DNA of 64,000 bases. Origin: Himantopus leucocephalus. Its lineage: Eukaryota > Chordata > Aves > Charadriiformes > Recurvirostridae. The stretch lies in the NCBI GenBank assembly GCA_003993805.1, contig RSEF01000001.1, positions 78,479,424 through 78,543,423 on the forward strand. The letters are read 5' to 3'. Positions 11,968 to 24,400 of this stretch are shown piece by piece. Under the pieces are notes generated by a model. That model made no database searches and was not told where the DNA came from. It worked only from the letters and a program-made list of their open reading frames with translations. Made by a program: the position numbers and the translations under genes. Numbering within the stretch: position 1 is the first letter of the stretch; each line of letters starts with the position of its first letter.

Positions 11968-12889
11968 CCAAATCAAAGCAAAAAAACAAGCTAGCTCTGG
12001 TAACCAACTCTGGTTTATTTCAGCTTTGTTTTTGTCACAGTCCCCACCCCTAGAAATGTCAGCTGTTCTCTGAAGTTTTTTCAGTATCACATGCCTTTAA
12101 ACTTCCCTGCAAAAACAATTTTGTATTTTTTGGGTTGTTCTAAAATAATACCATAAGAACTCTGAAAGAGATTTGCCAGTATTAATTGGCTGCTGTGGCG
12201 ACTGGGTAATTCAGAACACCATTAAACCTGATGATTGGTTGGTTAGGCTCAGTTTGAACCAGTTTTCTGAACCTTGACTGGTATAAATTTGTCAACACAC
12301 AAGTCTGGGTTACTTGTTTAGTTTCTGGGGATTTGTGTTTGACTTCAGGTAGTTTCCATTTTTATATCAGAAAGTTCACTTAAAGTTTCTAGTAAGAGTT
12401 CTTACAGTCTCTAATTTTGAACCAATAGAGAAAAACCATGAATGAAAAACTGAAAGGAAAATCTACTTTGGCTTTTCTGCTTTCAGCTACAGATGATGAG
12501 TTTGCCTGAGAGTTGTGGAGGAAGTCCAGACTTTATTTTGCTTTGTAAAACCATCTTGGTACGTTACATGAGGACTTTTCACTGAAGAGTCAGATCTTTT
12601 TTCTGCTAGAGAGAGGTGTCTCAGACTTGCAGCATCAGTGCTGGTGCAGTATGCCCTCCATGCCTGTAAAGACTGAACTTATCAGACATGTTTGCAATTT
12701 GACTGCCAGGTTATGCGGCTATTCTTTTCCATTTTGTGATCAGTTCTTCCAAAATGGGTGGAGAGGAAGTGTATTGGCAGGAATGGAAAATGGCTTAAAA
12801 AGCTGAAGTAGTGCTGGAGAAAATTCTCAAAATGCTAGAGTATTTCTGAACAGCGGATTGTACAAACCGACATAGAACATCTTAATATA

Positions 12890-13003
12890 AATGCATTATA
12901 TATAATAATATATTATATAAAATGTATTTCTATACTATTATAATGTGACTATATAGAATATTAAATAATATAATACATTACATGTATATGTATATAAAAT
13001 GCA
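12890..13003. repeat. AT-rich low-complexity tract
   Basis: About 110 bp made almost only of TA/AT words (TATAATATA, ATATATAAA), with ATGTATATGTATA near the end. It is likely a degenerated (TA)n microsatellite. Confidence 0.8.
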
Positions 13004-13470
13004 TATGACCATTAATTTTCTTCTTGGTTATGGCTAAAAAGGTGTGCATAGCAGAAATAATAGCAAGTCAAATTCTGGAGCCTTCTCATGTCATGAGCAG
13101 CAACAGAGTCAAATTTTGCATCAGGCCATGTTTGCGCATGGGAAATGTGCTGAGATATTCATTAAGAAAATGAAAAAAAGATAAAGTTGCCGTTTGTCTC
13201 TTCCTTTCTGCTTGGGAAAACTGCTCAGCTCTTCATTCCAGCTACCTAACCAACTGCTAATTTCCTTTAAATGGACATAGATTCTGTGACTTGTAGAGTA
13301 TTTGGGGAAAAAAATAAATCAGGTGTGGCTTGATCTAATTCCTCTTGATGGAGCTAGTCTGCAGCAGAAGATAGGAAGTACAAAGAAATTCTTATTTTCT
13401 TTGCTCACATATCTAGCCTGGAATTCTCTAGCAAGCTACTATTAATTTTTCTTGCTATCTTTATTTACAG

Positions 13471-13582
13471 CTGGCTGTATCACTCATGACTTAATTGTAG
13501 AGATCCTCCATTGCACAAATCGATACCCAGTTGAGGAGGAATGCCTTCTAAGTGTTTGCGGGTCTGATGAATTTTTACAAAA
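13471..13582 (+). CDS. PIK3C2G: PIK3C2G exon: Ras-binding domain, middle
   Basis: This 112-nt exon reads (A)GCITHDLIVEILHC, then PVEEECLLSVCGSDEFLQ, matching the human DLIAEILHFCTN and LSVCGSEEFLQ segments almost residue for residue. The helix (DLIVEIL) and the CGSDEFL strand-turn are typical of the PI3K Ras-binding fold. The acceptor is TATTTACAG and the donor is GTAAGT at 13583. It starts one base into a codon and ends two bases into one, which fits both neighbours. This is one of the clearest diagnostic exons in the window. Confidence 0.95.
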
Positions 13583-13762
13583 GTAAGTATCTCATTAAGG
13601 GACGGTATTGAGTATGTATTGTGTAATATAAGCTGCACGTTTAATGCACTCTGCTTACGTGCCGTGTCAAGAGAACCACAGGGAGAGTTAGAGTATTATG
13701 TTCCAAACACTTAATGTATGGTTTCTGAAACTCCCAGAACACATGGTACTTATGTTCTGCAG

Positions 13763-13932
13763 AGGTGATGGTGTGCTCCAGTGCAAGGATTCAAATCCTG
13801 GCTCCTTTATATAAGCTTTGTGCAGCCCTGAATAATTTGTTTCACTCCATTGCCCTTCTGTTCTTTCTCAGCCATAATACAAGGATGCTGCTACTTCCAG
13901 TATCTCATAGGAGTGTTACAAGCACGAGAGGG
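13763..13932 (+). repeat. Ancient MIR-like (CORE) SINE trace
   Basis: GATTCAAATCCTGGCTCC resembles the tRNA-derived B box of MIR elements. It is followed in the right order by a pyrimidine-rich CAG-TTTCC-like segment, ATAATACAAGGATG and TCATAGGAGTGTTACAAG, which mimic the MIR core and tail. It lies just downstream of an exon. The copy is worn, and the assignment is from memory of the consensus. Confidence 0.55.
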
Positions 13933-16900
13933 TATGCATATCCTCAAAGGTGAAAATCACCAAAGGGAGGAGAAACAATATTATACAGCTGCACAGCAGG
14001 TGATTTTTATTCATATCCAGTTGCAACAGTAGTAAAGCAAATGAAGTCAGCACTACGATGCTGACTGCAAGGAGAAGAAAAACATTATACGTACAAACAA
14101 GTCTTTCTGAATGTCTGTAGTTTACAAGTAGGGAAGTACATGCTCTGATTTGCATTCATTCAGGTAAACGTGGTGGTTGAAAGCACTACTGGACTCAGCT
14201 AGTTGCTTCTTGCCCTCTGGCAGCTTAAATTCAGCTGCGAGCATAAGTGAGCAGATTTTGTGTTGAAGCAGCTAAAGTGCAGGCTCTTGTTGTCAGTGGT
14301 GCTGTAGGGACGGTGACTTTCAGCAGAAGGGGAGAAGTTGGTAACATGTTAAGCTGACACTGCAGGAATCACAGCTCATCTGTTAGAGACACATAAAAGA
14401 GACACATGTTGGATAAAATAGTATACGTCTATAATTGAAAGGGAAATTTTTAGAAGCAGTCATATTTGTAGTGTAAGATTACCTGAACTACGCCAGAGCA
14501 AATCAGCTTGATTAATGACAGTAACGTAGTTGTGAGAGCAAGTGTCACACTGTGTAAATTAGCTTTGTTCTATATCCAGCTTGGATGCTTCTACCCTTAC
14601 GCAGGTACACGTCAAATGTTCAGATCTTTATGGTGAATTATGCTTTTGCAACTAAAGATGGAGAATTCAACATTTCTAAGCCCACTCTTCTCTTGTTCAA
14701 ATCTCCATAGAGCAGGAGCTGGTCCAGCAGAGCGCTGTGCGAAGCGTTACAATGCTAGAACCACTAAGCAGAGAATCGGGTCATACCTAGATCTGTTAAT
14801 TACATAAGAAGGCCAGGGCTTTTTTTTTTTATTTTCAAGACTCTCTTCTCATTTCAAACTAATTGCTAAAGAAAATGGAAATAATGAGTCCTTGTATTGA
14901 GGGCGAGTTCAGCGTGTTTCATTACAGTGTACAGTATGTTCTAAACAGTTTTATTTTCACTGTTGAGAAAAACGCATCAATAGTGGACTGTTTAAATTCC
15001 TGCACTTGCAGAATCTCTGCACGTCTCATTAGCAGTGAAACAAGGTCAATAATGTTCTCAGCTTTTTTGCTTTGCTCCTTCGCTCTCATGCAGAAAGCAC
15101 TGAGCTGCACTTCTGGCCTCAGCAGCTTGTAATTCTATACTGTGCTGTACTTTCAGCTCCCTGTCTTCTGCCTCCTCATCAGAGTCCTGTATCAGAAATT
15201 TGAAACCTTAATGATCCCTTGGGTAGCTTAACACGGCCTGCGGAGTTGCCTCAGGGTGGAATTTTTTCTATGTTTGGGCTATCTTTTAGTGCAAATTGTT
15301 TTCCTCGTGATGTTGCTAACAGAGCGATTTGATGTACTTGTGCAGAGTTCTTCCCCAGAAGAGTATTTGGAAAATGTTCAGGAATGAATTCCAGTAGAAG
15401 TTCCCTAAGTTATGAGACAGCAAAGGGAATAAATACCCTGCTGCTCCTGCTTTATTGTAATCCAGAAAAATCTAAATTTAAGCCAAAATGGTGACATGAC
15501 AAATTGTTCTCAGACCAGAGTGGTTTAGTGAACCAGACAACTTTGTGAAGCTCTGTCAAAAGCTTTCATTTATTATTATATTGGACTATATTAATGAGCA
15601 CTTCATCCTGCCTCCTGCAGAAGCACCTGAAAGACTTGATGATTTCTGGAATCCATTTAGCTTTGAATGAGATGGGGAAAAAAATACTTGTGTGCTAATG
15701 ACCATTACGTGCAGCACCACAAGATTTCATTATCCATTATTCCCTTCCTACAGAGATATCCTTGAGCTCACATCCTATCTGACTTACAAGTAGAATATCA
15801 GATTTCAAATATCCAAATTTAAAAAAAAATCGGAAGGCTGCGTATAGGCTGGAGGTCAGACCGTAACTAGTAGAGGTATCTGTGAAATTCTGATATGCAA
15901 TCTCATTTGGCTTCCAGTCTTTACATTCGTTTTGTTAATTGATCAGAAATCCTGGCCTTGCCTCAACCTGCAGGCTTTCTTTTTCTTCCTACGCTTCCTT
16001 TTCTCTCAAGTTTTTCTTACAGCTCCCGAAGAAGCTGTCAGGATTCATTGCCACCCTGTCCCTGCCCCCTCTGTCATTGGGAGGTGTACATTAGTTACTT
16101 TACCAGTTGATTTGCTGCGGTTCCTTTTTCAGATGTTCAGTGCATCTGGAGGCAGAACCCTGCCTGAAAGACACAAACTCCTTGAAAGAAGAGGAGTAAA
16201 CCTCGTATATTTGTGTCATCAATTTTTACCACTACTCATGGAAGTTTCTGATTTTCATATGTATCCATAGACCTTCCTTCTCTGGGTTTCCCAGCTGTGG
16301 GTGTGCTCTCCACTCACTTACGCTTGTCCTGTTCATGGTCGTCTTTTATCTCTTGGAGGGCTATCTGCTGTTTCCAAAAATTCTTTGCTTTATCATCCCA
16401 TCACCCATCCAAACCTTCTACATCTACCTTTAAACCTTGCCCTCACAGTTTCCCATCTTTCCTTAGATTTAGAACGGATGCCCCTAAAAATGATTTTATG
16501 ATGCCCTTCATGGAAGATGTTATATAAAAATAAATTAAATTGGGGTTAAGCACCTTGTGTCAAATAACTACTAGCTCTCAATGCCAGCAGCAAGCCAAAA
16601 CCAACCTTTCTCATATGACAGAAATGAATCAATCCTCCATTTAGACTTTTTTGGTTTTAGAATCGCAGGCCACAAACTCAGGGCATCCTGAAATGCCTAG
16701 TAAAGCATAGCACGTGAGTTTATATAAGAATATGAGGCACTCTTTTTTTTTAATTCATTTTTTTATTGATCTGTATGCTAGCATGAGGTTGCAGTAATGC
16801 AGACCTAGCAAAGGAATGTAGTCCAAGGATATTTATAAGCTTTATTTCTAAACATGCCTTTTTCTTTTTTAAGGCATAGGATTTTGTAAAGGATCTTTTC

Positions 16901-17387
16901 ATATGTATTTTTAATTCCATCCACTCTCTACCATAGTGTAATTTACACAGTTACCTTACTGCTTTGCAGTTTAGCCAACATAGTGAGTAGGGGTACAGAA
17001 TAGAAAAGCGTAAATGCCTGTCATTTCTGTTCACATGCTTGCCTGTGACCTTATTGGTGACATTTTTTTGCCTTACTAATTCTATTCTCTGAGAATTGAG
17101 ACCTAAATAAGAATTGGTTTTCACTCAAAGTGAAGTTTAAACTATTAATTATACACTGGGCAGAGTTATATTCATGCAGATTGAGATCATAAGAAGCAAG
17201 CACCTTTTGGATGAATATGTTCTTTGTGAAAAATAAACTTCATTTTCTCTTGTCACTGCAGATTAAGTTTCTCATTCAGAGACGCTGCTCAGCTGAGTCC
17301 TTTTTCAAAAAGAAAAAAAAAAGTCTGATTGAACGGTATTAGGATTTGGAGCTTATAGCACATCAGAGAACCTTGCTGTGGGGAAGC

Positions 17388-17512
17388 AAAATCATCTAGT
17401 GGTGAGGTAGTCTCAGGAGACTGAGGGATTTTCCCTTTCTCTGCTTCTGATATATTGTGAGACCACAGGCAAGTCACATCACTTTGACCAGTTTATTACC
17501 GTGTCTCTTAAA
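17388..17512 (+). repeat. Ancient MIR-like SINE trace
   Basis: ATCATCTAGTGGTGAGGTAG, TCTCAGGAGACTGAG, then TTGTGAGACCACAGGCAAGT and CACATCAC follow the order of the sauropsid MIR: a 'tagtggtta' head, 'gtcaggagac', then 'tgtgaccttgggcaagtcac'. A few substitutions per ten bases suit an old copy. Confidence 0.55.
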
Positions 17513-20349
17513 GACACAGCCTGTCTTTTGCTTCATGTCTTTTGTCATGGTATTCTCATCAAAGCTGTATTCTCCATGTAGTATTTCCAGCAAAAAAAAT
17601 AGGGGGAAAACTGTTGAGTGAATAATGTTGTAGCATTTTATTTGTGTTTCCTTTACAGAGCTCAGAGGGCTGTAAACCAGTTACTAGTAATCATGCTGCC
17701 CTCCAAAGGGGGCTATACTACTTTTTCTTAATAGTACAGGTATAGTAGCAGATCTGCATAGTGCGTTACAGCCTGGGGTAAGGCTAAAAGGTAGTCTGTC
17801 AAGCTACGGCAAGGATACATCTCTGTTTCTTGTAGTTTACTTTTCATCTAGACCAGGTTTCCACATTATTTTATTGAGGCATTAATCCATTTTGTTTAGT
17901 CTCTTGTGTCACAATACCTCTCAAAACTTTTCTCTGTGTGTTTGTGCGAATAAAATCCACTCATGAAGTCAGCTGTATCACCAGTACTTCTGACTGCAAT
18001 GTTTCAGGCAGCATTGCTGTGTCAATAAAGGATTTGGTGTAGTATCGTATCTGCCTGGTACAGCAGAGCTAACACAAACCACTAATGTAATTGTAGTTAT
18101 AACCACAAAATTCAACTTCTGTTAGTGTAGCTTGTTTTGCCTGGAAGCATGATGACATGGAATAATTATACTTGCAAAAGGTAGTTTTTATACATCTGTG
18201 GTACAAAATTGTAACTACAGAAGTGGGTATGGCTATACCAACTTACACAAGCAGAACACGCCTCTGCATTGGGCTACACCGATTTCTGTCACTGGCTTGG
18301 TTTACTGTTGGCATTGCAATAGGAATCTGTATACTGGAGGAATGAGGAGAAAGTGACTCGGAACTCATGGATGTGTTTCTTCATAATTTTCTTGTTACTA
18401 TGCCTGTCCTAAGGTTGAAGGTAAGGCAAAATGGAAAGAACAGGAATAATGGTGGGGTAAAAGGTAAAAAAAAAGGTGTGAGGCAGTTCTGAAGGATGCA
18501 AGGATCATGGGAGAGTTCATCATTAGAGTCATGAGGCAGATGTGATGAGATGAAATGAGGAGAGGAAGAAGTTTCAAGAAAGCTATGGGTTGGCACAACA
18601 CAGATATGAGCTGAGGAGCAACAGAAGAGAATCTATGCATTGGTACAATCCCAGGAACTGGGACTTTTGCTTGTAAAGGGATTTCAGAAGGGTTGAGGCA
18701 TTACAGTGACACACTTTCCACCAGGACAGGTGTTTCGCTGTGCTGTTAACTTCTCTCATTCTTACGTCTGTACTTTATGCTCCTAAAATGAGGGAATTTT
18801 GCAAATGTGTGGAAGAACTATCAGACGACCTTGTTTTAGGTATTTGTTATGTCAGATGGAAATATGTTTGTCCTCTGTGACCTTTAATGTATATGTTAAA
18901 AAAAAAAAAAGTAATCCGATATCTACACTTCCACCTCAAGATATATGAATTCCCTGCAATTGTGCTGAATGGCAATTATGTATAGCACATTTATTTAAGT
19001 TTAACCATTTATTTGTGGTGGGGACTTCTGCTGCCATGTGAGATACGAGTCTCTCTCCTAAGTCACGCTTTCCATGTTTTATTCATAGGATGAGTGGGGT
19101 TTTTTTGAACTAAGTCCAGCCAGTTTTTTTCAGACATTCCCTCAAATGCCCTTTTTTGGTAGAAAGAAACACCATTTACATTTGAATTCCAAGTTTTCCA
19201 TGGCACTTGACAAACCAGAAAAGAATCATCTTTCCTTCATGCCCAGGGAGTTCTGAAAAAACTTACCGTGCTGTAAATCTGTATAAATATGGAATGTCCC
19301 TTTTGGCTCTTCTGTGGCTGGAATCTTGAAAAGAGCAACATGAATCTAATTGAACATGCACTAGAGTTGTAATTGATGATGCATATTAACTCGTTTTGCT
19401 GATGAAATTGCCTTTGCAAAAATCAGTGTCACTTTTCCCACCCGTTAATCCCAAAGGATTTTTTAAAATGTAAAAAGATGTTTGCCTTAACTCTGAAATA
19501 ATTTTTGCATTATTTCACCTGATTAGAACAAAAAGTGGAAGGGAAACACTGAAATTATCCTTGTTCCAAATAATTTTAAGAGTCATAAACTAAGTCTGTA
19601 TTATAAGTTAGATGAAGTTGCCAAGAGTGATAAATGGACTAGAAACCACTGTGAAGAGGCAAATAAGAATAAAGATTTCCCCTGTCATGGGGTGCTAGAG
19701 CATCCTTGACCAGCAGAGAAGTTTGTAGGAGCCACTCCATCTGAGTGAGTTGAGCTCTGCATCTGACCTTGGCTGGCAGATGATTTGAGGAGGAAGACCG
19801 ACTCAGAGCTTCTTTTACCATCTGTATGTGAGCTGCACAGGGTGAGAACTTTGTTTTTTTTGAGAATCAAGGGCCACCTGTCTTAATGTACGTAATTTTC
19901 AAACCTATAGTTAATATTTGATTTTCAAGTTAGATATCAAACACTGCAAGTCATTCTGCAGTGGTGCGTTCATAACCAAGATACTTTGTATAAATTGCAC
20001 TAATTTGTATTTGAAGAATATGCATTGAATAATCTCAAGGTTTTGGAGCACGTGCAGTTTGTTTAGGATATTCTTTCTCTGCATTGTTGTTCTGTTACAG
20101 AACTTAATGGTCAAAAGTACGACTAAGCAATTATTCTTAAAATATTTCACCAGAAAGTATGCCAGAACCAAACCCCATCAGTTTTCATGGAAGTAGGTGC
20201 TAAGTACAGGTTTTATATTATCCAGTCTGCTTTACACTTAGAACTTAGTCCACCAGTGCTTTTAGGAGAAGGAGAGAGGAAAAAAAGAAGAAAGTGGCAA
20301 GCAGAGATAACCATTCTTTTTTTTCTTCTTTGTTTCCCCCAAACTGCAG

Positions 20350-20452
20350 TAATCATACTTTGGGCAGCCATGAAAGTCTTCGCAAGGCAACCACCTGCAT
20401 TCAGCTTCGACTACACAACACTAGTAATTTGAAGCAAAGTTTGTCTCGAACG
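20350..20452 (+). CDS. PIK3C2G: PIK3C2G exon: end of the Ras-binding domain and linker
   Basis: This 103-nt exon finishes the split asparagine codon and reads NHTLGSHESLRKATTCIQLRL, then KQSLSRT. It corresponds to human LGSHKMFQKDKSVIQLHL followed by a less conserved linker. The acceptor is AACTGCAG at 20349 and the donor is GTATGT at 20453, leaving phase 0. The LGSH motif and the IQLxL strand close the Ras-binding fold. The tail after IQLRLHN has diverged, as expected for a linker. Confidence 0.93.
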
Positions 20453-20949
20453 GTATGTTGTCGTCTATTCCCTCCTCTTTCTTTCAGCATCCCTGAAGGA
20501 ATAAAATTCCACTGATCCTTTTATGTAGCAACCTGCAGCTATAATCAAAGAGAGATTATTTGCTTTCCCGAGAACGCATCTATTATTGCTGAATTCCCAT
20601 TGAAACGTACTGTTCCTGTACTTGTATCTAGTGAGGTACTGTAGAGAACACACAACTGTAAAAGACCCAAGGTTACCTTTTTTACAAGAAAAATCAGTTT
20701 TGTTAGAATTTAATACGATTTATTTCAGGTGGTCACAGAATTCTTATTTTTGATAGGCCTTTCTATGTTTTGAAATATAACAAGAGCAAAACCACTCAAA
20801 GTGCTGTGCAAAATGAATTAGATCTGGATTCTTGTCATTATCACTGGAAACCAGGGTAGGCTGATAAAAGCCAGAATCACAGTTGGCGTGTTTGCGAATG
20901 TGTGATGCATACTTGTGTGTGGGTATGTGCTTGTATGTAGACATGCAGA

Positions 20950-20990
20950 AATGTTGTCTGTAAGGACATGTAGTCCTTACAGAAAACATT
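20950..20990. repeat. Near-perfect hairpin, 18-bp arms, 5-nt loop
   Basis: The arms 20950-20967 and 20973-20990 are reverse complements with one mismatch around a five-base loop (ATGTA). The central GTAAGGAC/GTCCTTAC part is perfect. It lies about 500 bp into an intron. The stem is shorter than a typical microRNA precursor, and no known element fits. Confidence 0.75.
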
Positions 20991-21402
20991 GTTTTATCAT
21001 CATCTTAAATCCAGGGAGATTCCTATTCAGATTATGTGAGTTTAAGCAACCTTGCAGTGGATTACTGAGCTTTAATGACACTGACCTATGCTACTAAATG
21101 TGAGCTTTATTCCCAGCGGACCACCTTGAATTGCTTCCAACCCAGAGTTTACAGTACAGGAGAAGCTTTGTTCTGGGCCGTGTTCACTGGCAGTGTGTTG
21201 ACTCTGTTCACGGATAGTACCAATTACCTGCTTTGCATAAGTGTACTATCAGCCCGAGTCTGTCAATATATGGGGCAGATGGCAGACTTCTAACAAAAAA
21301 GGGTAGGGGCTTTCTTTTAATTTCTGTTATGTGTCACCATGTGAAACATCAAGTTCAATACATTACCTCCAGCATTAAAAAAGGACTATAAAGAGGCCAA
21401 AA

Positions 21403-21418
21403 ATATATATATATATAT
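21403..21418. repeat. (AT)8 microsatellite
   Basis: Eight AT units between an A-rich and a T-rich flank within the 20453-27120 intron. Confidence 0.85.
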
Positions 21419-24400
21419 TTTTAGCATTTTAACCCATTTATAGATAAAAGCAGAATAATTTAGTGCTGATATGTACAATCCTGACTTAAATTATTGGCGT
21501 TCTTCACAGCCAATATTATTCACTTAATTAGTTATTTTTTAAAAAACATTGATTCTTCTTGGTATAGCATCATCCAAAAGAAAGTAAATTAGAAAACGTG
21601 GAAGCTTTCATCACTAGGTCACTTCTACCAAAATCATTCAGACCAGTGAATTGCCAACTGCTTGCTCTCAGTCTAGAGAAAATACATTGATGTTTGAATA
21701 CACTGTCAGAAGGGGGTGAGCAAGTGTCCACCTCGTGTTCTTTCTCACCCCATCCCCATATCACAGCAGCAAAATAACATGTCCAGTGATCAGTGGAATG
21801 AGTTTTGTCTTGGGAAAGTATCTGTGGTACCTTCTTATAATTTAACTACAAGTTGTTGAGATTGAGGCAGGCATCACCATGTGATTTCCATTGTCTGCAT
21901 TAAACAGAGATTAGATGGTCATCATAGTCCTTCCTCGTGTTAGATCTGTGACAAGACATCCTGTGCTAGGATGGAAAACTTCCTTTTTCCATATAGTGCT
22001 GCCAAAGAAGGGCTTGAGAAGAGTGGAGTGTTGGTGATTAGATATAATTATGGACACACATAAGTATGTGTAATGGTGGAAAAATTATTTGCATTTTTTA
22101 GGTCAGCATAATACGTTATTGACCCTTCTACTGGGCAGTTGCAGGTTTACAACGTTTTCTGACCTGAGAAATCAATGACATGAATTAGAAGTTTGATACG
22201 AATGTGTTTTGCTGCTTGTATGCATATAGCATGCGGTGAAGGTATTTTTTACATGCCTACACTGAAAAGAGGGAGCCTTCTTAGTAAGAAATTCTCAGTG
22301 GAACAGCGTAGAAGCAGAAACCTTTATCCAGATACCATTTCCAGGGAGTGCTCTGCCTATCCAAGTGACACATTTTTTCAGATTTGTCCACACATACTCA
22401 TTATCTAGGGAAAGCATGAATCTTTGCAGTGGAGAGGCAGCAAAGAACACTTACAGGTTTCTAACAAGAGCCTCACTTGCTTCCAGAAAGAGATTTTTGG
22501 ACTAAAGCAGTGGCAAGTGATATTTACTGAAAGTTCAAAAGCACTTTTATTTTCATATATACCAGTGTTAATGGTGTTAATGTTTTACCAGGCGCAACAA
22601 GGTAAGTGTTAACATTCTGAGCATAATCACAGATGAGAAAAGTCAGTGGTCCATCGTGATAAGAAGATGTTTTTTTTCCCCATTATTTAAAAGCTTGTGA
22701 CTTTTTAGAGGGATCGTGTAGTACCTCAAATAGAAGGGAGCCTTTTCTTGTGTTTAAGTATCCCTTGAAATTGTGCTACTGTAAAATGCTTCATATTCTA
22801 TTAATATGCTCAAAGTCTCCTTCAACTCTGTTGTGGTTTGACAGGTCTAAATGAGGTTTAATATACTGCAATGCACCGTGGAGGCCAGGAGCAGAGACAG
22901 AGCATCTCTTGACATTTCACTTTTTGGAAATGGTTACAATTACCAGGTAGAATGATTACAAACAAACAAAAATAGTCTTTCAGGCAGGAAACTAACAAGC
23001 TTGGAAGACAAATTAGCAGTGTTCAGGCCATTAGAAAACATTTATTGTCTCAAAGAATTTGTGGAACTATAATTAATAACCTACAATAGGGTTTAACCAG
23101 GAAGCATGACATTTTAGGATATCTTCAAGTGAATTATTGATCACCCCTTTCAGAGCTGTGTCAGTTACTGTAAAGCTTCAGGCCATGAAGTTACTTCAGG
23201 TTACTAATAATAGCAAAGAACATGAGCAGCTCTTGAGCTGGTATAAGTCATAGACCCAGAGTTCTCCTACAGCTCCAGGGCATGCCTGTGGCAGAGCCCT
23301 CATATGGGAAAGGAGACATTCTGCTCGCAGGCAGGAGCACCAGCAAGTCTGTCAGGACCAGACAAAACCTGTCAGGACCCAGAGGGGAGACAGACTGTGG
23401 TGCACCAAAAGCTGTGGTGTTTCCTTTCACTCTGGACTCAGTTCTGTGGACTAAATTCAAGGATCTGAGGTAGTCTACGCTGAGCTCACAGTCAATTTTG
23501 TTGCTGTTCTCTGAAACTTGTGGCTTTGGTTGTAAAATGTATTTGAAAGTCATGGACTTTCAGAGGCAGTTTATGGAAAAATCAATTTCTCTCCCTCAGA
23601 ATTCATATAAAAAGGTTGGGAAAATAGTGTGCTTTTTGAAAAAAAAAAAAGGGGGGGGAGGGACACCCATAAAATTCTAGACTTTTAAGTTTCTTCAGCT
23701 ATCTCAGACAGTTACGCACATTTGCAGCTACTGATTATTTTTGTGAGTTAATCTGCACTCACTTGTGGGGAGAATTTGACCTGTGATCTATAGGATCCTT
23801 CCAAATTTTGAACTTTGGAATATGTAATTTTATAGAAATCTCCACTAAGGTTGTAGTTTAACTAGTGTCACAGAAAAGTATTCATATCTTGACAGCCTTT
23901 CTATGTAATAATCACCCTTATGTATTCAGGTACTAAATAGTTCACATACACGCACCCACCTTTTGCCCTAGTCCATCAGATCCCCTTAAGCTTCTGGGGT
24001 TCCTATCAATCACACATATCTAATTTCTCTCTAGGCTTCAGGGCTCCCTCCTTCAGTCTCTGTCATATTGTTTCCAAGTTCATCCCTCCCTGTCCTCTAG
24101 TCATGTCGGTGTATGAGATCAAGGAGGAAGTTTGTCATTTATCAGTCTTTTTCTGTAGCTCAAGCTTTGTACCTGTGATTGCTCAGTTCAGATGTGCCTT
24201 GCTATTTTTAAGGTCTCCAGAGGCGGCAATGTGACAGCTAAGTATGCAGTGACATTATGAAAATGCAGGGTGGATTTTGCAGAACATGTACTCTACTCAT
24301 CTGTAGGGAAACATGACTTTAAAAATAAATAAAAAAAAGGGATGTGATCTGCTGAGAGTCAAGATGGATGTGATTGGCTGTTGCTCTGTCTAGAGGTAGC

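Larger units (their letters stand above)
9306..13470 (+). other. PIK3C2G: PIK3C2G intron (4.2 kb)
   Basis: It holds the CR1 at 10045-11240, a run of 20 C at 11934-11953 with an N at 11967, and an AT-rich low-complexity tract at 12890-13003. The rest is plain intron. Confidence 0.85.
13583..20349 (+). other. PIK3C2G: PIK3C2G intron (6.8 kb)
   Basis: Two MIR-like traces (13763-13932 and 17388-17512) are the only repeats I can name. Pyrimidine-rich sequence at about 15950-16500 and purine-rich sequence at about 18340-18640 give long but unconvincing open frames. An A-run lies at 18899-18910. Confidence 0.8.

Noticed and set aside
13785..13803. A tRNA gene suggested by the B-box-like GATTCAAATCC
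   Set aside because: No cloverleaf or anticodon arm fits upstream; the word belongs to a tRNA-derived SINE trace.
22840..22870. LTR end suggested by GTTGTGGTTTGACAGG
   Set aside because: The sequence after it does not continue like any LTR core seen here, and no partner end was found.
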